Below, piece after piece: positions 1-4,068 of a DNA stretch of 6,067 nt; position 1 is the stretch's first letter, and every line of letters begins with the position of its first letter. Source of the DNA: Spirochaeta sp. (GTDB lineage: Bacteria; Spirochaetota; Spirochaetia; DSM-2461). Where the stretch lies: positions 1-6,067 of the forward strand of contig DAOVYP010000146.1 in NCBI GenBank assembly GCA_030635565.1, given 5' to 3'. The translations under genes were made by a program, and so were the position numbers. Below the pieces are notes generated by a model. The model was not told where the DNA came from and made no database searches. It worked only from the letters and a program-made list of their open reading frames with translations.

Positions 1-906
1 TATGTTGTAACCCATGAAGACCATGTTGATGCGGCGGTGGAAGAATGCCGTTCTCTTGCCGATGACTGGTCTTCCCGGGTTGTAAGACTCGCCGAACCGA
101 TTGCCCGGAATACGGCTCCGGCCCTGGCTCTTGCTGCTGCCAGAATGAGTCTGGATGGACGAACTGAAGAAACATGTCTTGTTATGGCGGCGGATCATAT
201 TATTTCTCCAATGGAAGCATTCTCCAAATCGGTGGAAACGGCATCGGAGGAGGCCCGCCGGGGTTATATCGTACCTTATGGAATCGTTCCAACAGGTCCG
301 GCGACGGGATACGGGTACCTTGAGACCGGTGCTTCTGCCGGAGGCGGTCTTGAAGTAAAGTCCTTCCGGGAAAAACCCGATGCAGAAACTGCCGCGAAAT
401 ATGTGTCATCCGGCCGATACTTCTGGAATGCCGGTTTGTTCACGTATCGAAGCGATGTCTTTCAATCGGAACTGACATCCTGTGCACCGGTAATAAATAA
501 GGCATTCCTCCATCCCGGTGAACACTGGTTTGAGTTCCGGATAGTAGATGATGTGAAAATCTATGAACCGGCGGAGGCTTTGAGACTGCTGTACATGGAT
601 TGCCCGGGAATCTCGGTGGATTATGCCGTTATGGAAAAGACGGAAAAAATCCGAATGGTAAAGGCCGATTTCGACTGGAACGATGTCGGCAGCTGGGACG
701 TCATTGCGGAACTTGATCCGCCTGCTGAAGCTCCGGTTTACAGCCATCAATCCAAGGGGAATTTTGTTTATTCTGACCTACCTGTTGCTTTATGCGGTGT
801 TGAAGACCTGATTGTCGTTGTGGCCAACGACAGGGTTCTGGTCTGCCGGAAGGGGATAAGCCAATTGGTAAAGAATGCTGCAGAAGAGGATTTATCCCGA
901 AAATAA
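1..906 (+). CDS. manC: Mannose-1-phosphate guanylyltransferase, 5' end outside window
   Basis: This enzyme makes GDP-mannose from GTP and mannose-1-phosphate in the cytoplasm, the activated sugar for mannosylated or fucosylated polysaccharides and glycans. The frame is open from the first base, so the GTG at 37 is not a real start; 301 residues are visible. Family members of this single-domain type have roughly 350 residues, so about 50 are missing, including the N-terminal nucleotide-binding GGxGxRL-type loop. Visible family signatures, numbered from the first codon in the window, are EPIARNTAPALALAA (32-46), AADHII (63-68, usually PADHxI), FREKPD (122-127), FWNAGLF (141-147), SVDYAVME (205-212) and FDWNDVGSW (224-232). 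A beta-helix-like tail with GNFVYSD and VVVANDRVLVCRKG follows. The protein ends there, so it lacks the fused phosphomannose isomerase domain of longer bifunctional enzymes. The next gene starts 88 bases downstream and is unrelated in function. Family assignment is secure; the symbol is by analogy. Confidence 0.92.
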   Translation, partial: YVVTHEDHVDAAVEECRSLADDWSSRVVRLAEPIARNTAPALALAAARMSLDGRTEETCLVMAADHIISPMEAFSKSVETASEEARRGYIVPYGIVPTGPATGYGYLETGASAGGGLEVKSFREKPDAETAAKYVSSGRYFWNAGLFTYRSDVFQSELTSCAPVINKAFLHPGEHWFEFRIVDDVKIYEPAEALRLLYMDCPGISVDYAVMEKTEKIRMVKADFDWNDVGSWDVIAELDPPAEAPVYSHQSKGNFVYSDLPVALCGVEDLIVVVANDRVLVCRKGISQLVKNAAEEDLSRK

Positions 907-950
907 ATTTCAGGTTTTTCTTGTCCGGTTCAAGCAAACCTCATTCAGCG

Positions 951-978
951 GCAGTCAAAGTATATGACGCATGACTGC
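951..978. promoter_or_regulatory. Perfect 7-bp inverted repeat just upstream of ssb
   Basis: GCAGTCA (951-957) and TGACTGC (972-978) are perfect inverted arms separated by 14 bases. Between them lies TATATG (961-966), which resembles a -10 box. The right arm ends three bases before the Shine-Dalgarno sequence of ssb. It could be an operator over a promoter, or an RNA hairpin that affects ribosome access. No convincing -35 box lies at the right distance, so the role is inferred only from position. Confidence 0.3.
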
Positions 979-981
979 TGT

Positions 982-988
982 AGGAGGT
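982..988 (+). promoter_or_regulatory. Ribosome binding site deciding the ssb start
   Basis: AGGAGGT at 982-988 is a near-perfect Shine-Dalgarno sequence, six bases ahead of the ATG at 995. An in-frame ATG at 971 would add eight residues (MTAVGGRA), but it lies upstream of this site and has no ribosome binding site of its own. The 995 start is therefore preferred. Confidence 0.85.
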
Positions 989-994
989 AGAGCG

Positions 995-1414
995 ATGAAC
1001 AATTTGAATTCCATCATACTTGAAGGAAATCTGACTCGAGACCCGGTGATGGATAAAACTCCCAAGGGAACGGCTGTTTGCCACTTCACGGTGGCTTCAA
1101 ACAGGTATTACAAATCTGAAGGTGAACGGCAGGAAGAAGTGGGCTTCTTCGACGTCGAAGTCTGGTCCCGGCTGGCGGAAACCTGCAGTGAATACCTTAC
1201 AAAGGGCAGGGGTGTCCGGGTGGTCGGGCGACTCAAGCAGGATCGATGGTCCAATGCCGATGGTGAACTGCGTTCCCGGATCCACATCGTCGGGGAGCAT
1301 GTGGAATTTCGTGCCAGACCGAAGAGCGAAGGCACCGATGAAGCCGGGTCGCCTGCAGAAGCCGAAACCGTGGCGGATGCCGTAGACGACAAAGTCGCCG
1401 TACCAGCGTACTGA
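995..1414 (+). CDS. ssb: Single-stranded DNA-binding protein (SSB)
   Basis: SSB coats and protects single-stranded DNA during replication, recombination and repair. The product has 139 residues. It opens with the typical MNNLNSIILEGNLTRDPV, and the OB-fold covers about residues 1-106. Characteristic segments are FTVASNR (31-37), FFDVEVW (51-57), the LTKGRGVRVVGRLKQDRW stretch (68-85) and IHIVGEHVEF (96-105). Aromatic residues W57 and W85 fit the usual DNA-stacking positions. A short linker rich in Glu, Asp and Ala follows. The tail ends DDKVAVPAY instead of the common acidic DDDIPF-like tip that recruits partner proteins, so partner binding may be altered. The gene stands alone here, without the rpsF and rpsR neighbours often seen beside bacterial ssb. 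That leaves room for a second SSB elsewhere in the genome. It is followed by a repeat fragment and a terminator, which suggests a monocistronic unit. Confidence 0.95.
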   Translation: MNNLNSIILEGNLTRDPVMDKTPKGTAVCHFTVASNRYYKSEGERQEEVGFFDVEVWSRLAETCSEYLTKGRGVRVVGRLKQDRWSNADGELRSRIHIVGEHVEFRARPKSEGTDEAGSPAEAETVADAVDDKVAVPAY

Positions 1415-1433
1415 GTCGATTAACGCTCTGTAT

Positions 1434-1470
1434 CCGGGGCTCAGCCCTGGAGTATGAAACCTTTCATTCC
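1434..1470 (+). repeat. Partial copy of the cloverleaf intergenic repeat
   Basis: This stretch matches one end of the two larger repeat copies in the window. It carries a hairpin with arms at 1434-1440 and 1444-1450 and the loop TCA. The trailing block GTATGAAACCTTTCATT compares with GTATGATACCTTTCATT at 2778-2794. The other hairpins of the full element are not recognisable here, so this is a truncated or decayed copy. It lies 19 bases after the ssb stop codon, in the same orientation as the copy after trxA. Confidence 0.6.
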
Positions 1471-1476
1471 TTTCAG

Positions 1477-1505
1477 CGGGAACCTCCACAGGTTCCCGTC
1501 TTATT
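1477..1505 (+). terminator. Rho-independent terminator after ssb
   Basis: CGGGAACC (1477-1484) and GGTTCCCG (1491-1498) form a perfect 8-bp stem with a 6-base loop. The stem is followed by the moderately T-rich TCTTATTC. It lies between ssb and the promoter of the next gene, where a terminator is expected. The T-tract is interrupted, so efficiency may be moderate. Confidence 0.65.
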
Positions 1506-1513
1506 CAGTCTTC

Positions 1514-1542
1514 TTGTCATCATATGCCCGCCCCACCATAAT
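1514..1542 (+). promoter_or_regulatory. Sigma-70-type promoter for the hypothetical-trxA operon
   Basis: A -35 box TTGTCA (1514-1519) and a -10 box CATAAT (1537-1542) are separated by exactly 17 bases; each differs from consensus at one position. A second, overlapping perfect TATAAT lies at 1542-1547, but at a poor spacing of 22. Transcription would be expected to begin at about 1549, which is the proposed start codon of the next gene. Confidence 0.65.
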
Positions 1543-1548
1543 ATAATT

Positions 1549-2313
1549 GTGTTGGGTAAAGGACGTGGTTTCAACAAAGCCGAAATTAAAGAAACATTTG
1601 ACGAATTACAGTCCCGTTATGAAGTCCTGATCTTCGATAATGCCTTGAATCCTGCCCTGCTGGAATCATTGGAAGACCGGCTCCGTCATGCGAAGAATAC
1701 CGGGCGGGATCCGGAACGATTCCTGGATGAGGAATTGAAGGCATTCAAGGATCTCGAAGCGAAAACTCTGGAAAAGGAGCGTGTTGCTTCCATGCGAGAC
1801 GAAGCCCGGCGCAGAAGGCTGGCAGGAGAGTCATTCGCCGATAAAGTTCTCGACGAATATCGTCAGCGGATCGAACATTACCCCGTACTTGGTATACATC
1901 CTGATGCGGATTCTGAAATTACCAGGTTGTACGGAGCCATGGATCTGCTTGATAAACGGCATTGGAATACTCTCGAGTCATATCTCAGACGGGCTTTCCC
2001 CCGTGCCGGTCAGATTGACCGGATGAGCATCGAACAACGGTTCTGGCGTTTCGTGGCGACCCGCAAGGGTCGACTTCCTGAAGAACTGGAACGATACCGC
2101 AGAACTCTTGCTGCTCCTTCCGCCACAAAAAAAGAGAAAATCAAGGAAGCTCAGGAATCCATGAAGTCTGTAGCCTTTTATCTTCACGATCTGCTTGATG
2201 TCTTAGAGCAGGCCATCCAGCAGATTCCACCTGACAGTAAAGTTGAAAAAGCTCAGAGCTTTATCATGGAAATGATTAGTGATTTCAGAATTAAAAATCT
2301 TAAGAGACGTTAA
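1549..2313 (+). CDS. Charged helical protein of unknown function, probably leaderless
   Basis: I do not recognise this 254-residue protein. It is strongly charged, with no signal peptide, membrane segment or cysteine, so it is probably a soluble cytoplasmic helical protein. Residues 10-50 are amphipathic (KAEIKETFDELQSRYEVL, then NPALLESLEDRL). Residues 60-95 are dense in Glu, Lys and Arg and could form a coiled coil. A more conserved-looking core has HYPVLGIHPDADSEI (110-124) and LLDKRHWNTLESYLRRAFP (133-151), then IEQRFWRF (161-168). The C-terminus is again helical and basic (FRIKNLKRR). GTG at 1549 is the chosen start; TTG at 1552 is equally possible. Neither has a Shine-Dalgarno sequence, and the promoter lies directly upstream, so a leaderless mRNA is likely. 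The next in-frame ATG (1791) would remove about a third of the protein. trxA follows after 17 bases, which suggests co-transcription and perhaps a redox-linked or housekeeping role; that role is inference only. Confidence 0.8.
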   Translation: MLGKGRGFNKAEIKETFDELQSRYEVLIFDNALNPALLESLEDRLRHAKNTGRDPERFLDEELKAFKDLEAKTLEKERVASMRDEARRRRLAGESFADKVLDEYRQRIEHYPVLGIHPDADSEITRLYGAMDLLDKRHWNTLESYLRRAFPRAGQIDRMSIEQRFWRFVATRKGRLPEELERYRRTLAAPSATKKEKIKEAQESMKSVAFYLHDLLDVLEQAIQQIPPDSKVEKAQSFIMEMISDFRIKNLKRR

Positions 2314-2318
2314 GTTAC

Positions 2319-2326
2319 AAGGAGAT
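2319..2326 (+). promoter_or_regulatory. Ribosome binding site of trxA
   Basis: AAGGAGAT (2319-2326) lies four bases before the ATG at 2331 (six counted from GGAG), a strong and well-placed site. It sits in the 17-base gap after the preceding gene. It contrasts with that gene's lack of any such site, which supports an operon whose second gene is initiated independently. Confidence 0.85.
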
Positions 2327-2330
2327 ATAA

Positions 2331-2651
2331 ATGTCCGAAGTTATTCTGACAGATGAGATTTTCAATAGTGAAGTACTTCAGTCGGACCTTCCCGTCCTGG
2401 TTGATTTCTGGGCCGAATGGTGCGTCCCATGCAGGATGCTCACCCCGCTTGTTGAACAGCTGGCCCAGGAATATTCGGGAAAAATCAAAGTGGCCAAATT
2501 AAATGTCGATGAGTGCCCGGGAAGCGCCAATACCTTCAATATACAGAGCATTCCAACACTGATGGTCTTTCACAAGGGTGAGATTGTGTCCCAGAATATC
2601 GGTGTTATCCCGAAACAGACCATTTTGGAGATGTTCGAGAAAATCATCTGA
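2331..2651 (+). CDS. trxA: Thioredoxin with a WCVPC active site
   Basis: This is a cytoplasmic dithiol-disulfide oxidoreductase that reduces protein disulfides and is recharged by thioredoxin reductase. At 106 residues it has the full length of a classic thioredoxin and no signal peptide. The fold markers are in order: VLVDFWAEWC (22-31) with the buried Asp25, catalytic cysteines 31 and 34 in CVPC, KLNVDE (56-61), cis-proline 75 in SIPTLMVF (73-80), and a C-terminal helix. The usual motif is CGPC; here Val replaces Gly between the cysteines, which would be expected to shift redox potential or partner choice. Residue 62 is a further cysteine, in DECPGSANTFNI. The gene is the second in a likely two-gene operon. 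Its 3' end runs directly into a repeat element that separates it from a convergent gene. The identification is firm; the consequence of the motif change is inference. Confidence 0.95.
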   Translation: MSEVILTDEIFNSEVLQSDLPVLVDFWAEWCVPCRMLTPLVEQLAQEYSGKIKVAKLNVDECPGSANTFNIQSIPTLMVFHKGEIVSQNIGVIPKQTILEMFEKII

Positions 2652-2792
2652 TTCCCAAGCGGAGCGAGAGAAGTGTCCTCGGGACATTTCCGAGCGAGTG
2701 CGGGAAGAAAGGTACATACCCCGCGGCTTGCCGCGGAAGGAGCCGCAAAGCGGCTCGGGTCCAGGGCAAGCCCTGGGGTATGATACCTTTCA
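2651..2792 (+). repeat. Cloverleaf intergenic repeat, left copy
   Basis: This 142-base element aligns along its whole length with the reverse complement of 3787-3934. Its core (2708-2790) has outer arms AAAGGTACATACC (2708-2720) and GGTATGATACCTTT (2777-2790). They enclose three perfect 7-bp hairpins: CCGCGGC-tt-GCCGCGG (2721-2736), GAGCCGC-aaa-GCGGCTC (2740-2756) and CCAGGGC-aa-GCCCTGG (2761-2776). A fourth hairpin outside the core pairs 2671-2678 with 2682-2689. The element fills the whole gap between the convergent trxA and lamin-tail genes. It begins at the trxA stop codon and ends five bases before the stop codon of the opposite gene, so it may serve both as a transcription terminator. 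No transposase gene is associated with it here. Confidence 0.85.
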
Positions 2793-2797
2793 TTTTC

Positions 2798-3799
2798 CTA
2801 TGGTACATAAATCTCGTTTGAGTTGGGTCTACCGAAAGTCTGTCCTCTGGTCGGAACTGTGTGCCAATCAATCGAAGTGTCGCTGTCTTCAGGTACCTCC
2901 GCCCTGCAGAGTGAACGTGTGGCAGTAGAATATGAGACGTTCACGGACTCTGAAGGATAAGGGACATCGGATATTTCAGAAATCCAGGCATCTGCTGAGG
3001 CAAGGTCGCTGGCGAATATATACCCCTCACTGGTCCATCCAAGTTTCTCGTCATCGGTATCATCTGCTCTGTCCGACCATATGACTGCGTCGATTATCGG
3101 ACCGCCTTTCCTTGCATAGAGTGTAACGGCACCGTTATTACCCGGCAGCCCCGGTGCTCCGGGAATCCAGAAATCCCGGGCCGTATCCGTTGCAAGCAAA
3201 CCTCCGGATTCGTCTAGATCATCATGCTCATCGATTTCTTCTGTGCTTCCAACGGCTTTTGCATGTACCAGAATGTATTCACCGTCAGGAATCTCGATTG
3301 CCGGAAATACGATTTCTTCTGAGTATCGGTTATCGGTACCGATTCTCAGGCAAAGACCTCCGAGATTTCCGCCGCGAATAGTGAAGAGCTCTATACAATC
3401 CGGTGTGTTACCTGAACCTCGGGGATTCAATTCGTTTACAAGTAACACAGGAACCCGGGGGTTCCACCCGCTGAAGCAATAGAGAAAAGACAGGGAATTT
3501 CCTGCCTCATCGGCAACGCTCATACGGAGAGTATAAGCTTCACCGATGTCCTGATCCGCTCCGAATCCTATAGTGAGTTTCTTTTCTTCTGTCTTCATCG
3601 TGTCTACCGGTATCGGCGGCACTACGACAACTTCAGTCGCTGCGATTTCTACCGGTTCGTCGAATAGGAAACTGATATGCCGTTCATCCAGAGTTTTAGC
3701 TGACTGGAGCACCGGGGGCAGAAGGTCAACTGAAAACGGCGGCCCGTTGACATCCGATCCCGGAGCACAAGTGATAAGCACAATAATGAAAGGTATCAT
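2798..3799 (-). CDS. Exported Ig-like and lamin-tail domain protein, probable lipoprotein
   Basis: This is a predicted envelope protein of unknown substrate, 333 residues from the ATG at 3799. Residues 1-10 (MIPFIIVLIT) are hydrophobic and lead to Cys11 in VLITC, a lipobox-like site, but the signal is very short and has no basic residue. Residues about 25-113 resemble a bacterial Ig-like (Big_5/SbsA-type) domain, ending YTLRMSVADEAGNSLSFLYCFSG. Residues about 118-325 look like a lamin-tail domain: VLLVNELNPRGSG, DCIELF, the turn IPDGEYILVHA, and the typical ending SIDWHTVPTRGQTFGRPN (309-326). In bacteria, lamin-tail domains occur on secreted or surface proteins. The frame stays open upstream to 4066, but that stretch reads through a repeat element and, at its far end, antisense to the glmS ribosome binding site, so I rejected it. 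No Shine-Dalgarno sequence precedes 3799. The start codon and first five residues come from the repeat, so the original 5' end may have been replaced. Expression is uncertain. Confidence 0.75.
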   Translation of the reverse strand: MIPFIIVLITCAPGSDVNGPPFSVDLLPPVLQSAKTLDERHISFLFDEPVEIAATEVVVVPPIPVDTMKTEEKKLTIGFGADQDIGEAYTLRMSVADEAGNSLSFLYCFSGWNPRVPVLLVNELNPRGSGNTPDCIELFTIRGGNLGGLCLRIGTDNRYSEEIVFPAIEIPDGEYILVHAKAVGSTEEIDEHDDLDESGGLLATDTARDFWIPGAPGLPGNNGAVTLYARKGGPIIDAVIWSDRADDTDDEKLGWTSEGYIFASDLASADAWISEISDVPYPSESVNVSYSTATRSLCRAEVPEDSDTSIDWHTVPTRGQTFGRPNSNEIYVP

Positions 3800-3934
3800 A
3801 CCCCAGGGCAGAGCCCTGTGCCCGGAGCCGCTGTGCGGCTCCAATCTCGCGGCAAGCCGCGGGGTATGAAACCTTGCTTTCCCTGCTCTCACTCGGGAAT
3901 GAGCAAGCTCACTCCTCTCATTTCGTTTGGGAAT
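3787..3934 (-). repeat. Cloverleaf intergenic repeat, right copy, inverted
   Basis: This 148-base copy has the opposite orientation to the one at 2651-2792. Outer arms AAGGTATCATACC (3790-3802) and GGTATGAAACCTT (3863-3875) pair with a single mismatch. They enclose CAGGGC-aga-GCCCTG (3804-3818), GGAGCCGC-tgt-GCGGCTCC (3824-3842) and CGCGGC-aa-GCCGCG (3848-3861). The outlying hairpin around 3897-3914 has the core arms TGAGC and GCTCA. This copy overlaps the 5' end of the lamin-tail gene and supplies its start codon. It separates that gene from the shared upstream region with glmS. Confidence 0.85.
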
Positions 3935-3967
3935 CACTGCTGCCGGAACGGCCCGGAAAATACCTTG

Positions 3968-3991
3968 TTGTCGCCTCATAACGGACGACAA
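3968..3991. promoter_or_regulatory. Perfect 6-bp inverted repeat upstream of glmS
   Basis: TTGTCG (3968-3973) and CGACAA (3986-3991) are inverted arms separated by 12 bases, in the region between the divergent lamin-tail and glmS genes. The symmetry and spacing would suit a dimeric regulator, but the arms are short enough to occur by chance. I cannot assign a regulator. Confidence 0.25.
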
Positions 3992-3992
3992 T

Positions 3993-4023
3993 TTCACTGT
4001 ACAAAATACTGTGTTCATATATT
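3993..4023 (+). promoter_or_regulatory. Weak candidate promoter for glmS
   Basis: TATATT (4018-4023) matches the -10 consensus at five of six positions. TTCACT (3993-3998) is the best upstream candidate for -35, but the spacing of 19 is long. A start near 4030 would give a leader of about 39 bases. The stretch is AT-rich compared with its surroundings, which supports a promoter here even if the exact boxes are uncertain. Confidence 0.35.
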
Positions 4024-4052
4024 TAATGACGATAGGAATCCCGAATCTGCTT

Positions 4053-4059
4053 GAGGAGG
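4053..4059 (+). promoter_or_regulatory. Ribosome binding site deciding the glmS start
   Basis: GAGGAGG (4053-4059) lies nine bases ahead of the ATG at 4069. Starting there gives the obligatory N-terminus Met-Cys-Gly. An upstream in-frame TTG at 4051 would bury the catalytic cysteine behind six extra residues and is excluded. Confidence 0.9.
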
Positions 4060-4068
4060 ATGACATTA

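Noticed and set aside
406..750. Minus-strand open frame of 114 codons inside the guanylyltransferase gene
   Set aside because: It is fully antisense to a well-supported enzyme gene and shows no recognisable protein features.
1097..1489. Minus-strand open frame of 130 codons over ssb
   Set aside because: It is antisense to ssb and starts within the terminator and repeat region, with no ribosome binding site or recognisable motif.
2708..2790. tRNA gene suggested by the cloverleaf shape
   Set aside because: The hairpins have 7-bp GC stems with 2-3 base loops; there is no anticodon loop, no GTTCRANNC T-loop box, and the outer stem is far longer than an acceptor stem.
2578..2928. Plus-strand open frame of 116 codons over the end of trxA and the repeat
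   Set aside because: Its sequence is the repeat read as protein, flanked by out-of-frame trxA and antisense lamin-tail sequence. It is a by-product of GC-rich palindromes without stop codons.
1434..3934. CRISPR-like array from the repeated palindromes
   Set aside because: The copies are far apart, in both orientations, long and imperfect, with no regular spacers or cas genes.
3800..4066. N-terminal extension of the lamin-tail protein beginning MSSSSSRF at 4066
   Set aside because: It translates the complement of the glmS ribosome binding site and then the whole repeat element (for example HTPRLAARLEPHSG); it has no ribosome binding site and no protein-like composition.
3935..4068. glmS ribozyme or riboswitch in the glmS leader
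   Set aside because: The likely leader is short and shows none of the nested pseudoknot elements expected for the ribozyme.
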